Positions 40,633-50,208 are shown, counted from the stretch's first letter. The stretch is DNA of 64,000 nucleotides from JACDAN01 sp963827705 (GCA_963827705.1 CAWHBN010000017.1:164507-228506), one strand, 5' to 3'. Notes: generated by a model not told the origin, from the letters alone. Translations and numbers: made by a program.

Positions 40633-41711
40633 CGCGACCGCACCTCCTCCCGCCGCCCGCTCTCGGCCGAGCGAAGCATCGCCTCGACGACCTCGTCGCA
40701 GCGGTAGCCGTCCTCGAAGGTGGCTCCGTGAGGCGCGACCTCGTGCTCGCCGGCGATCGCCTCCAGCATGTGCGCGAGCTCGTGGACGAATGTGTCGCCC
40801 CAGCCGATGATGTGCCCGGGCGGCCACCAGAATCGCATGTACGGGTGCTCCTCCTCGGTGACGAGGACACGGCGGAACCCCTTCGCGTCCGCGACCTCGA
40901 GCTCGTTCAGCCGCTCCACGTCGAAGACCGCCGAGCCCTTCGTCCCGTTGATCTCGAACGAGTTCGAGTTGATGCGCCCCCGGGCGAGGCGCGAGGCCTC
41001 GAGCGTCCCGGCGACCCCGTTCTCGAACCCGACCGTGGCCACGAAGTGGTCGTCCACCTTCCGCCCGGGCACGAGCGTGCGAACAGAGGCCGACACGGTC
41101 GAGATCTCGCCGACCAGGTAGCGCGCGAGGTCGACGATGTGCGTGCCGAGGTCGCCGAGCGCGCCGGTACCGGCCTGGGTCGGATCGAAGCGCCAGGCGC
41201 TCTCGTCGGCGTCCCAGCCCCAGGACTGGAGGTAACGCGCCCGGAAATGGACGACGTCGCCGAGCTCTCCGGCGTCAAGGAGCTCGCGGACGAGGCGCAC
41301 GGCGGGCACGAAGCGGTAGTTGAACCCGCACATGTGCACGACGCCCGCCCGCTCGGCCTCCTGCCACATCCGGTGCGACTCCTCCGCCGAGAGCCCGAGC
41401 GGCTTCTCGCACAGGACGTGCTTGCCGTTCCGCGCCGCCTCGATGCAGGGCTCGGCGTGGACGGCGTTCGGGCCGCCGTTGTCGAAGAGTTGCACCCGCT
41501 CGTCCGCCACCTGCTCGCGCCAGTCGGTCACTGCGTCGGCCCAGCCCCACTCCTCGCGGGCGGCCTCGACCGCTTCCTCGTTGCGTCCCGAGATCGAGAC
41601 GAGCTCCGGCCTGAGCGGGACGTCGAGGCGACGCAACGCCTGAAGCGCGCGCGAGTGGGCCTTGCCCATGAAGGCGTATCCGAGCATGGCGACCCCGATC
41701 GTCCCGCTCAC
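40629..41711 (-). CDS. Gfo/Idh/MocA family sugar dehydrogenase
   Basis: 360 residues: GVAMLGYAFMGKAHSRALQA (Rossmann), NGKHVLCEKPLGLSAEESHR (signature Lys), VHMCGFNYRFVPAVRLVREL, ALGDLGTHIVDLARYLVGEI (conserved Asp-His pair), and a C-terminal PPGHIIGWGDTFVHELAHML segment common in inositol/sugar dehydrogenases of this operon type. It is clearly different from the copy at 36.9 kb, so two steps of the pathway are likely redox reactions. The GTG start is fixed by the 4-nt overlap. Confidence 0.85.
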   Translation of the reverse strand: MSGTIGVAMLGYAFMGKAHSRALQALRRLDVPLRPELVSISGRNEEAVEAAREEWGWADAVTDWREQVADERVQLFDNGGPNAVHAEPCIEAARNGKHVLCEKPLGLSAEESHRMWQEAERAGVVHMCGFNYRFVPAVRLVRELLDAGELGDVVHFRARYLQSWGWDADESAWRFDPTQAGTGALGDLGTHIVDLARYLVGEISTVSASVRTLVPGRKVDDHFVATVGFENGVAGTLEASRLARGRINSNSFEINGTKGSAVFDVERLNELEVADAKGFRRVLVTEEEHPYMRFWWPPGHIIGWGDTFVHELAHMLEAIAGEHEVAPHGATFEDGYRCDEVVEAMLRSAESGRREEVRSR

Positions 41712-43466
41712 GCCGCCCCCTCGAAGTAGCGCTGCGCCCGCTCCCACGCCGCCTTGCCGCACTGGGAGCCGACGCGCCGGCCCGCGAAATCGTCCGGCGT
41801 AACGTGGATGCCCATGTAGAGCCGCGACTGGCCTGCGGAGTCAGCCGCGTCGTAGTACGTCGCCCACTGGAGCTTGAGGTCGCGGCTCGGCCCCTCCTCG
41901 ATCTTGAGCGCGCCGCGCGGGACGGGAACCTCGTAGAGGCCGCCCGGGAAGTACGAGCTGCCGGTGAACCCGGTGAGCACCTCCGCAGCCGACCGGCTGA
42001 AGGTGCTGTGGCCGGAGACGTAGCCCGCGAAGGCCGGTGTGACGAACGTCGGCAGCTGGTACGGGACCCAGTCGATCGCCCGGATCCAGCGAACACCGCT
42101 TGCCTGTGTGGCCGGATCCTCGGGGAAGCCGGCCCAGGCGTGGATGTACGTCTCGCCGCTGCGACGCTCGACGAGGCCGGGCACGTTCGGCAGCAGGTTC
42201 CGCTCGCCGAGGTAGCGAATCATCGAGATCGGCCGGACCGAGTCGTAGTGCCCCTTCAGGCCCCAGGCGGCAACCGCCGCGTCGTGGACGGCGCCGTTGA
42301 GCGCGAGGTAGAGCTTGACGTCCCACTCCAGGCGGTCGACCTCCGGGCCGCGCCCGCCGATCCTCCGCGCGAGCCCCGGCGAGTCGGAGATCTCGTTCGC
42401 GACGGAGTTCCAGTGCCCCGGCGGCGTCTCTGAGCGCGGGCCGTCCGCCCAGAACTCGGCCAGCGCGCGAGCGTAGTCGCCCCGGAGCACGACGTTCGGG
42501 GCGTAGGGCTTCCCGGTGGCGGGATTGACGTCGTGCCCGTGTCCGTCGTTCGCGCCGAGCGAGTTGCCGCCCCGCGCGCCCGGCCCGATGTCGAGCGAGA
42601 CGCCGTTGCGGGGATCGAGCTCGGCGCTGCGGCTGATCACGGTGAGCGCGTCGCGCTTGTACCCGCGGCCGGCGTCGCCCTCGAGCCTCGGCGGCGCGCC
42701 CGGGTCGATCGGGACGCCGGCGTCGGAAGCCGGCAGCGCGAAGGCCGCGTACGTGGCCCCAGTGCGGACCGACGAACGACTGCACGCTTCCCGGCTGCGG
42801 GATGCCGTTCTGCGCCACGATGCGGGCGAGCGCGAGTGGCTGCCAGCTGTTCGGGTCGCTCATCTTCGTCCCGGTTCCTCGACGACGAGCGGCGGAGTTG
42901 GACGGCTTGTAGGTCGGATCCGCATAGCGGAGCGGCTCGTTCGCGCCGTCCTCCCGACCGCGCTCGATGTAGGCCGCCGCGATTCGGTTCCCGAGCGCAG
43001 CCGGCGAGTCGCCCTCCGTCTCGACGTAGTCGAGGCGGTAGCAGAGCCCCTCGAGCGTCGAGACGAGCTCGTCGAACGTCTCCTGGAGGCCCGAGGCATA
43101 GGAGTAGCGGTGGAGCAGGAGGCGATACGCGGCATAGCTGAGCGCCGTCTCGCGCGCCGCCTTCACGTCGTCGGCGTCAGCCTTCTCGCGCACGAGCCAG
43201 CCGTCGGCCTGCGGGTCGTACGCGGCCCATGCGTCCCACATTGCGGCGGAGACGTGGAACAGGTTCCGTGCGTGGACCGTCGGCGCAGGCGTGTCACGCT
43301 CGATCGCGTGGAGCAGCGCTTCGTTCCAGACGCGGGCGACCGAATGGCCCTCCCGGGGTTGCGGCGTGCAGTCGTCGCGGACGTAGTCGGCGCTCGTCGA
43401 GCCGCCGCCGAACGAGCAGGCGCCGGTCAGGCCGACGAGCAGGACGAGCGCCACGAGCCGCCTCAC
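41708..43466 (-). CDS. vanadium-dependent haloperoxidase-like protein (PAP2), frameshifted near 42757
   Basis: The N-terminal part is a lipoprotein (LVALVLLVGLTGACSFGGGS) with VWNEALLHAIERDTPAPTVH and an all-helical body to SFVGPHWG. It resumes in another frame as YAAFALPASDAG, then GHWNSVANEI, LKGHYDSVRPISMIRYLGER, YVSGHSTFSRSAAEVLTGFT (SGHS) and YMGIHVTPDDFAGRRVG. The break is at a CCCC run near 42757. A conserved-looking PPLVVEEPG near 42873-42900 is also in a different frame, suggesting two more, compensating indels. The repaired enzyme has ~580 residues. It directly follows the CRTAC1 gene, a pairing seen in other bacteria. Confidence 0.75.
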
Positions 43467-45139
43467 GGCGCGTCCACCTCGAGGACCTGGTTCGCCTCGA
43501 CATTCTCGACCACCGTCTCCTCGCCGCCGGGCCAGCGAACACGAACCTCCGGAACCGAGCCTGCATCACCGAGCCCGAAGTGGAGCCGGGGGTCCTCGGA
43601 CGAGAGGTAGCTGGAGCCGGCGTGCAGCTCACGGCGCAGCTTCCTGCCGTCGGAGAGCGTCACCGTCACCTCGGCGCCGGGCGGCGCACTCTCGAGCGCG
43701 ACCTCGAGCCAACCCACTGCGCCGCGGTTCTGGAGCAGGACGAGCGGCTTGCCGAGCGGCAGGACGGCGACGTCGAGATCCCCGTCGTTGTCGTAGTCGG
43801 CGGCCGCGCTGCCCCGTGCGACGAGCCGGCCGACTCCCTGCACCGCATCGCGCACCTCCCGAGAGCCGGCCCTCCTGTCCTTCGGCCAACAGGTTCGGAA
43901 GACCTGGATCCGCTCGGCGTCCCGCCTGAGGTTCGTGACCGGGATGTAGCCGTTGACGAGCACGAGATCGAGGTCCGTGTCGTTGTCGAGGTCCGCCCAG
44001 GATGCGCCCCAGCCGGTCGAGCGCTCGAGGTCGATCCCCGCGTCGGCTCGGACATCCGTGAACGAAGGATCGTTGGCGTCGGGGGGATTCGATCGGTAGA
44101 GGGCGTGGCCCTGGCCACGCGAGTTGGAGACGAAGATGTCGGAGCGCCCGTCGCCGTCCCAGTCGCCGACCGCCACGCCCATGCCGGCGTGAGGGTCGGC
44201 CACGCCGGCGGCGGCCGCCCGCTCCTCGAAGCGGAAGCCGAGGCCGGCCGGGTCTGCGGCGACGCCGCCGGGCCAGGGCACGTTCTCGTAGAGGCGATTC
44301 GGGTTGGAGTCGTTCGCGAGGTGAACGTCGAGATCCCCGTCGCGCTCGAAATCGGAGAGCACGACGCCGAGGCCGTAGCCGAAGCGCACCACCTCGAGCC
44401 CGGCCTCGCGGCCGACCTCGCGGAAGCTCGCGGTCGCCCTCGTTCAGGAGCAGGAGGTCGCGGCTGCCCCGCGAAGGTGTTCGGGAAGCCCAAGTCGCGT
44501 TTCCGGGATCCGCGTCGCCTCGTCGACGTAGCCGCTGACGACGAGGTCGGGCAAGCCGTTCGCCGTCGAGATCGCCCGCGGCAGCGCCCGTGTGCCAGCC
44601 GAACACTCGCGCGGCGGAGTCCTCGTCCGCCTCGGCGAACTCCTTCCCGTCGTTCCAGAGCAGCGTGCTGCGATCGGCGCCCGTGACGTACAGGTCGGTG
44701 TGACCGTCGTCATCGAGGTCGGCAGCGACGCACCCCTGGCCCCGGAGGGCGACGCCGGCGCCCGTCTCCTCTGTCACGTCGGTGAACCGGCCGTCCTGAT
44801 TCCGGAAGAGCCGCGTCGTCGGCAGCCCGCCTCGGGCTTCCCACTCGTCCCGCTCGTCGCGGGAGTGGCCGTTCACGACGAAGAGGTCGAGCCAGCCGTC
44901 GCCGTCGTAGTCGAGCCAGCAGAGCCCGCCGCCGGTCATCGCCGCCGCATCCGGCGGACACGTCCCGCCGGAAGGCGCCGTGCCGGAACCGGAGGCCTAC
45001 CTGTCCGGCGACGTCGACGAACGCAGAGATTGCCCGGCTGAGCCGCCGGCCCGGACGAGGACTGGCTACCGCACGCAGTGAGCGCGACGAGCGCGGACGC
45101 CGCCGCGGCCAGGATGAGGCCGCGGCGCAGCGACTTCAG
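43463..45139 (-). CDS. CRTAC1-type protein (FG-GAP repeats plus ASPIC/UnbV), multiply frameshifted
   Basis: Pieces in different frames add up to one ~550-residue lipoprotein. A signal (LILAAAASALVALTACGSQS) is followed by AFVDVAGQVGLRFRHGAF, MTGGGLCWLDYDGDGWLDLF, VAADLDDDGHTDLYVTG, LPDLVVSGYVDEA, GLGVVLSDFERDGDLDVHLA and further D-x-D-G-x-x-D calcium-binding FG-GAP loops. The end is the ASPIC/UnbV domain (LHAGSSYLSSEDPRLHFGLG). Breaks lie near 45040, 44945, 44562, 44465-44510 and 44435. No standard start codon is visible near 45139. The fold is a secreted beta-propeller; function is unknown. Confidence 0.7.
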
Positions 45140-46338
45140 ACGCCTCCACGCGCGGCGCGCCGCCGCTTCGAGAGGGCGTCGACCAGGACGGCACCGAGAA
45201 GCACGAGGCCGGTGATGACGAACTTCGTGCCCGACGCGAGCCCCATCAGGTCCATGCCGTTCTGGATCGAGGCGATCACGAGCGCGCCGAGCAGTGCCGC
45301 GATCACCCGCCCCACTCCCCCGAAGAGGCTCGTGCCGCCGATCACCGCGGCGGCAATGACGAGGAGGAGCAGGTTGCCGCCGCCGGTGTTGGTGGCGACC
45401 GACCGGAGACGGGAAGCGAGCATGATCCCGCCGACGCCGGCCATGAAGCCGCTGATCATGAAGACCACGATCCGGACGCGATCGACGTCGATTCCAGCCC
45501 GTCGCGCCGCCTCCGCATTCCCACCGACGGCGTAGACGTGCCGCCCGAAGCGCGTCCGGCTGGCGATGAACGACCAGAAGAGAAGGAGCATTCCGAGGAT
45601 GAGGATCACCTGCGGCACGCCGCGGTCCTCGTTCAGGTACCAGACGGCTGCGAAGGTCACGACCGCGAGGCCGACCGTCTGCAGCACGACCAGCACCGTC
45701 GGCTTCCCCACCAGGCCCTCCGCCCGGCGTGCGAGCGCTGTCCGCAGCTGAAGCGCGGCGTATGCCACGACCACGACCACGGCCAGAACCCATCCCCAGA
45801 ACTCGCTCAGGAAGTCGTTGGCGATCCCGACCACGGTGTCGTCCTGAATCCGGATCGTCCCGGCTGTCGAGTACTGCGTCGTGAGGATGAGGACGACGCC
45901 GGACCAGATCAGGAAGCCGGCCAGCGTCACGACGAACGACGGCACGCCGGCCTTCGTGATCACGAGCGCTGTCGCCAGCCCGATGGTCGTCGTGCAGAGA
46001 AGGCCGACCCCGATCGCGGCCCACCACGGCCAGCCCGGGTCGTCGGGGCGCAGCAGGAGTGTCATGACCACGGCTCCTACGGCGCTGACGAACCCGACGG
46101 CGAGGTCGATCTCGCCGATCAGAAGGACGAAGACGACCCCGATCGCCATCGTCGCGACGGCGGCCATCTGCAGGAGCAGGTTCGTGAAGTTCCGCGACGT
46201 GAGGAAGTTCTCGTCGAGGATCGAGAACGTGATGACGATCAAGACCAGGCCGACGATGATCGGAAGCGTCCCCAGCTCGCCGGCCCGCACCCCCTGCCAC
46301 CACAGGCGCATGTAGCCCGAGAGCGTCTCGCGACTCAT
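45136..46338 (-). CDS. sugar ABC transporter permease (XylH type)
   Basis: 400 residues with about ten membrane helices: LPIIVGLVLIVITFSILDEN, FTNLLLQMAAVATMAIGVVF, LLIGEIDLAVGFVSAVGAVV (the G-x-IDLS-like family motif) and a C-terminal AVIGGTSLFGGVGRVIAALL. This is the branched BPD_transp_2 family used with ribose/xylose importers. A ribosome-binding site is absent near ATG 46338, while GGAGAGGAGG precedes a GTG at 46405 in another frame, so the real N-terminus may be ~22 residues longer and broken by an indel. Confidence 0.85.
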   Translation of the reverse strand: MSRETLSGYMRLWWQGVRAGELGTLPIIVGLVLIVITFSILDENFLTSRNFTNLLLQMAAVATMAIGVVFVLLIGEIDLAVGFVSAVGAVVMTLLLRPDDPGWPWWAAIGVGLLCTTTIGLATALVITKAGVPSFVVTLAGFLIWSGVVLILTTQYSTAGTIRIQDDTVVGIANDFLSEFWGWVLAVVVVVAYAALQLRTALARRAEGLVGKPTVLVVLQTVGLAVVTFAAVWYLNEDRGVPQVILILGMLLLFWSFIASRTRFGRHVYAVGGNAEAARRAGIDVDRVRIVVFMISGFMAGVGGIMLASRLRSVATNTGGGNLLLLVIAAAVIGGTSLFGGVGRVIAALLGALVIASIQNGMDLMGLASGTKFVITGLVLLGAVLVDALSKRRRAARGGV

Positions 46339-46426
46339 GGCGCTCGTCGACCGGCGGTCCTCCCGGAACGCGCGCGACGGGCGCGGCAGTGGGGTCTGAG
46401 CTCACGCGTCGACCTCCTCTCCAGGC

Positions 46427-47209
46427 TCAGCCGCGACCCCGATCGGGCGCCTCCATGCCGGGGACGTGCTCGAGCTTCCCGGCGGTGATCGCGTGGACGA
46501 CCTCCTGCTGCGTGGTCTTCTCCCGCTCGAAGAGCGCCACGCGCTGACCGAGGCGGAGCACGGTGATCCTGTCTGCGACCTCGAACACGTCGTGGAGGTT
46601 GTGCGTGACGATTGCGACGCCGAGATCCCGCTCCGCCAGGCGCTTTACGAGGTTCAACACCTGCCGAGTCTGGGCCACACCGAGCGCAGCAGTGGGCTCG
46701 TCGAGAATGACGACGCGCGAGTTCCACATCACTGCCTTCGCCACGGCGACCGACTGCCGCTGCCCGCCCGAGAGGCCGGCGACCGTCTGCCGGACCGACT
46801 TCAGCGTCGTGACCGACAGGCTGTCGAGCGTCTCGCCGGCCGTCCGCTCCATCGACGACTCGTCGAGGACGACACCTGCGAGCGTTCGCTCGCGGCCGAG
46901 GAACATGTTCGCGACGACGTCGAGATTGTCAGCCAGGGAGAGGTCCTGGTACACGACCTCGACACCTCGCCTGGCGGCGTCCCGCGGCCCGTGGATGGTT
47001 ACGTGCTGCCCGTCGAGGAGGACTTCGCCCTCGTCGAACGGATAGATGCCGGCGATGCCCTTGATGAGCGTCGACTTGCCGGCGCCGTTGTCGCCGACGA
47101 GCGCCATGACCTCGCCCGGGCGGATCTCGAAGTCGACCCGATAGAGCGCCTGCACGGCGCCGAACGCCTTCGAGGCGTTCCTGACCTCCAGGAGCGGGGT
47201 GTCGGCCAC
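46427..47209 (-). CDS. sugar ABC transporter ATP-binding protein (single ABC domain)
   Basis: 260 residues: Walker A GDNGAGKSTLIKGIAG, Q-loop VVYQDLSLADNL, signature LSGGQRQSVAVAKA, Walker B VVILDEPTAAL, H-loop IVTHNLHDVF. It resembles one half of the XylG/RbsA-type double ATPases, so two copies should form the active dimer. The GTG at 47209 is chosen because AGGAG lies 6 nt upstream. It sits between the binding protein and permease genes, separated from the former by a strong hairpin. Confidence 0.88.
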   Translation of the reverse strand: MADTPLLEVRNASKAFGAVQALYRVDFEIRPGEVMALVGDNGAGKSTLIKGIAGIYPFDEGEVLLDGQHVTIHGPRDAARRGVEVVYQDLSLADNLDVVANMFLGRERTLAGVVLDESSMERTAGETLDSLSVTTLKSVRQTVAGLSGGQRQSVAVAKAVMWNSRVVILDEPTAALGVAQTRQVLNLVKRLAERDLGVAIVTHNLHDVFEVADRITVLRLGQRVALFEREKTTQQEVVHAITAGKLEHVPGMEAPDRGRG

Positions 47210-47230
47210 TGGGCTCTCCTGTCCGAAGTC

Positions 47231-47264
47231 GCTGGGAGGGCCGCCTCGCGGCGGCCCTCCCAGC
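47231..47264 (-). terminator. 15-bp hairpin between binding-protein and ATPase genes
   Basis: GCTGGGAGGGCCGCC pairs perfectly with GGCGGCCCTCCCAGC around TCGC, starting 12 nt after the binding-protein stop. In ABC operons such hairpins commonly stabilise or end the transcript so that the binding protein is made in excess; that role is inferred. Confidence 0.6.
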
Positions 47265-47275
47265 ACCTCAGTTCG

Positions 47276-48450
47276 TCAGCTTTGTTCCTTGCAGAAGTCG
47301 GTCTGCGCGGTGTCGCCCTTGCAGACTTCCGCGACAGTCCGGAACCCGTCCTTGATCACGGTGTCGGCGATGTTGTCCGCCGTCACGCCGATCGGCGTCA
47401 GCGCGAAGTACGGCACGATGCCGTCGCCCTCCGCCGTCCTCGCTCGGATTACCGTCCTCGGTCTTGATGCCGATCAGGTCGAAGTCGGCCTCGTACTCGA
47501 CGCTATTGAGGTCGTCGCCGTTCCGCAGCGCGAGCGCAACCGCAGCGGCGAGCCCGGCCTCGGACTGGATCGGCTTGTAGACGGTCATCGTCTGCTTGCC
47601 GAGGAGGATGTTCTGAATCCCCGCTTCCGTGGCGTCCTGGCCGCTCACGGGTGCCTTCGTGATGCCGGCCGCCTCCATCGCGTTGATCGCCGAGTTGGCG
47701 AGCCCGTCGTTCGCCGCGAAGACGGCGTCGACCTTGTTGTCCGCGCCCGTGAGGATCTGCTCCATGATCGTCTGCGCCTGCTGGTTGTCCCAGCCGGGGA
47801 CGTGCCGGTCGGCCACGAGCTCCCATTCGCCCGCGTCGACTTTCGGCTTGACGGTCTCGTAGTAGCCCGTGCGGAAGAGGAACGAGTTGTTGTCCTCCTC
47901 GCCACCGTTGAGCATCACGACGCGCGGCTTTGGCTTGCCCAGCGCGTCGATCGCCGGCCCGAGCTCCTCGCCCATCGTCTGTCCGACCTTGACGTTGTCG
48001 AAGCTCACATATGCGGCGCCGCCGGAGCCTCCCGTGTTGAAGCGGTCGTACTCGATGATCGGGACGTCCGCGTCCTTGGCGGTGTCGATGATCGTCGCGC
48101 CCGAGCCGGTGTCGATGCTGACGAACAGGATGACGCTGGCGTCGTCAGAGATCGCCTGCTCGGCCTGCGACTGCTGCTGCGACGCGTCGTTCTCGGCGTT
48201 CACGATGTTGTACTCGACGTCGGCCGCCTTGAAGGCCTCCTCGAAGTAGCGCCGGTCGTCCGACTCCCACCGGGGCGAGCGTGGCACTGTCGGGAAGGAG
48301 CACCCAGATTGGGCCGTCTCCACCGCCACCGCCCTCTTCGTCGTCCCCTCCGCAGCCCGCGGCAACCAGCACCAGAACTGCGACCAAACCGAGCAGGAGC
48401 CAGAGAAGCCTCGGCGTCCTCCTCCTTGACCCCGCGTCAAGCCTTCTCAA
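47276..48450 (-). CDS. sugar-binding lipoprotein of the ABC importer, frameshifted twice
   Basis: A TTG start with GGAGG 7 nt upstream leads into a lipoprotein signal (LLWLLLGLVAVLVLVAAGCG). Near 48285 the frame moves; SPRWESDDRRYFEEAFKAAD and YNIVNAENDASQQQSQAEQA follow. The type I periplasmic-binding fold is clear (ILFVSIDTGSGATIIDTAKD, YVSFDNVKVGQTMGEELG, VFAANDGLANSAINAMEAAG, PVSGQDATEAGIQNILLGKQ). Near 47445 a second shift restores PYFALTPIGVTADNIADTVI and the stop at 47276. It is closest in style to XylF-like xylose/ribose binders. It heads the whole operon. Confidence 0.78.
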
Positions 48451-48589
48451 GACACTTCCTCCTCCGTGGGGGTACAGGTTCGCGAGCACGGACGGGCCGC
48501 CGTCCTTGGTCTCGGCGCCAACCTAAGTTCCACCGGAATCCGTGTCAACCGACCTAGGAGGACTTAACGACAGCGCTACGCTGCTGGCC

Positions 48590-48677
48590 GGCGGGGTGCC
48601 GGAGCGGTCGAACGGGGCGGTCTTGAAAACCGCTGCGGGTGATGAGCTCGCCGTGGGTTCGAATCCCACCCCCGCCG
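48590..48677 (+). tRNA. tRNA-Ser (anticodon TGA)
   Basis: 88 nt: acceptor GGCGGGG with CCCCGCC and discriminator G, anticodon stem-loop CGGT-CTTGAAA-ACCG, long variable arm, T arm GTGGG-TTCGAAT-CCCAC. The long variable arm and anticodon fit serine (UCA). No CCA is encoded. Confidence 0.93.
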
Positions 48678-48730
48678 CTTGGTCTAAATCCAGCCCTCGC
48701 ACGGTGACCCCGGGGCATAGGATCCAGCGC

Positions 48731-49180
48731 ATGCGCGACCGGATCGTTGTCGGCGTCGACGGATCCGACGGAGCGCGGGTGGCCCTCGAGTGGGCCGTCG
48801 AGGAGGCACGACTGCGTGACGCCCCACTCGTCGCCGTTCACACCTGGCAAGCGCCGCCACTCGGGATGGTTGCCGGTTCATTCGACGCGCCTTCGACAAT
48901 CGACCCCGAGCTGATGAAACGAGTCGAGGCCGGCGCGAAGCAGCTGCTCGAGCGCGAGCTCGCCGCCGTCGACACCTCGGGCATCGAGATCGAAAGCCTC
49001 GTCGAGGCTCGCAACCCCGCCGATGCGCTCCTCGACGCAGCCCGCGACGCCGGTCTGCTCGTCGTCGGAACGCGCGGCCACGGCGGCTTCAAGGGCCTTC
49101 TGCTGGGCTCGGTCAGCCAGCAGGCCTCACACCACGCACCCTGCCCGGTCGTAATCGTCCCGCCGCCCGACAAGGACTGA
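48731..49180 (+). CDS. universal stress protein (UspA family)
   Basis: 149 residues: MRDRIVVGVDGSDGARVALE, WAVEEARLRDAPLVAVHTWQ, and the C-terminal ATP-binding motif GTRGHGGFKGLLLGSVSQQA with PVVIVPPP. This is the ATP-binding type of Usp (G-2x-G-9x-G). Members help survival under starvation or oxygen limitation. It lies 53 nt behind tRNA-Ser(TGA), with its own ATG start. Confidence 0.87.
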   Translation: MRDRIVVGVDGSDGARVALEWAVEEARLRDAPLVAVHTWQAPPLGMVAGSFDAPSTIDPELMKRVEAGAKQLLERELAAVDTSGIEIESLVEARNPADALLDAARDAGLLVVGTRGHGGFKGLLLGSVSQQASHHAPCPVVIVPPPDKD

Positions 49181-49252
49181 CCTTCGCCGGACAGCGGCTG
49201 CTTCGCAGCCTCACGTGGTTCGATTCGCCGCTTTTCGGAAACCTCGTGGGCG

Positions 49253-50020
49253 GTGGAGGCCCGGAGCTCAGCTGCGAACGCTTCGCCCCGGACCGGTCGG
49301 GCGTTTCGGGGCCTCGCGCTCGTCTTCGTGCTCTCGTTCGTGAACCTGGTCGGCGTGATCGTGACCGCGACCGCGCTCGGAGGCGTGGAGCCATGGTCGC
49401 GCTGGCAGTTCGTCGGCATGTACGGCGTACTGGAGGTCGCCAACGGGCTCGCGAACATCATCTCTCCGAACGTCTGGCGGCTCCCGGTCGCCGAGCTCCA
49501 GACGAGCCGCCGCACCGAGGTGACCCTGGCCGCGTCAGCGATGCTGCTCCCGCACTGGGGCGGCCTTGCCCGCTCCGTGGCCGGCCTTGTCCTGATCGCA
49601 CTCACTGCGCGGGTGGAAGGCGTCGGCCCCGCGACGGTCGGGCTTTTGCCGCTCGTCCTCGCGCTCGCCTGCGCGATCCTCGCGCTGTCGGCCGTTCTCG
49701 CCTGGCTCGGAGTCGCCAGGCCGGACATCGACGTCGTCCAGTTCGTAGTGCGCTGGGGCCTGCGGGAGAAGGAGCTGCAGCCGATCAGCATCGGCGCGTC
49801 GGTGCTCCAGTTCCTCCTCGCGATCGCGACGATCCCGCTCGTGAAGATCTTCCCGCCGTCGGTGCTCTACCAGCCGGAGATCGGTCCCTCCGCAGCCGCG
49901 TTGCTTTCCACGCTGGGCGTGTCGGCCGTCCTCGGAGGGCTCGCCTGCCTGCTCTGGTCCGGCCGCATCGAGTGGAGGGCGCCGGCGGAGCAGCAACGCG
50001 AGGCAGAAGAGCACGGGTGA
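49253..50020 (+). CDS. integral membrane protein, unknown function
   Basis: 255 residues from GTG with five or six membrane helices (RGLALVFVLSFVNLVGVIVT, FVGMYGVLEVANGLANII, SVAGLVLIALTARVEGVG, LLPLVLALACAILALSAVLA, LQFLLAIATIPLVKIF, AAALLSTLGVSAVLGGLACL). Charged loops such as ELQTSRRTEV and ARPDIDVVQFVVRWGLREKE alternate. No family was recognised, and neighbours give no clue. Confidence 0.6.
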   Translation: MEARSSAANASPRTGRAFRGLALVFVLSFVNLVGVIVTATALGGVEPWSRWQFVGMYGVLEVANGLANIISPNVWRLPVAELQTSRRTEVTLAASAMLLPHWGGLARSVAGLVLIALTARVEGVGPATVGLLPLVLALACAILALSAVLAWLGVARPDIDVVQFVVRWGLREKELQPISIGASVLQFLLAIATIPLVKIFPPSVLYQPEIGPSAAALLSTLGVSAVLGGLACLLWSGRIEWRAPAEQQREAEEHG

Positions 50021-50077
50021 TCAGTGCACGCAGCTCGCGTTGCCGCGCCGCTCGGCGCGCCGTTGCGGTACGTCGCG

Positions 50078-50143
50078 CTAGAGAAGGAAAATGATCAAAA
50101 GAATGATCACGATCAGCAACAAAACGCCACCACCGATGTACAT
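50078..50143 (-). CDS. 21-residue membrane peptide
   Basis: ATG at 50143, preceded by AAGGAGGTTGTTGAAG (a near-perfect Shine-Dalgarno), encodes MYIGGGVLLLIVIILLIIFL plus a final Leu and a stop: one membrane helix with a Gly turn. The site is independent of neighbouring genes and the sequence upstream is unusually A+T-rich for this genome. Short peptides with a GGG-led poly-Leu/Ile helix are known from other high-GC actinobacteria. Possible role: membrane stress or a subunit of a larger complex. Confidence 0.6.
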   Translation of the reverse strand: MYIGGGVLLLIVIILLIIFLL

Positions 50144-50181
50144 CTTCAACAACCTCCTTGGTCGCAGGTAATACGTCGCCG

Positions 50182-50208
50182 ATACCCAGTCAGCCCAAGA
50201 AATCAACC
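50182..50208 (-). promoter_or_regulatory. possible stress-sigma promoter of the 21-residue peptide
   Basis: On the reverse strand GGTTGA (-35) and GGGTAT (-10) are 15 nt apart, the layout of SigB/SigF-type actinobacterial promoters. The -10 lies 38 nt ahead of the peptide start. Pattern match only. Confidence 0.35.
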
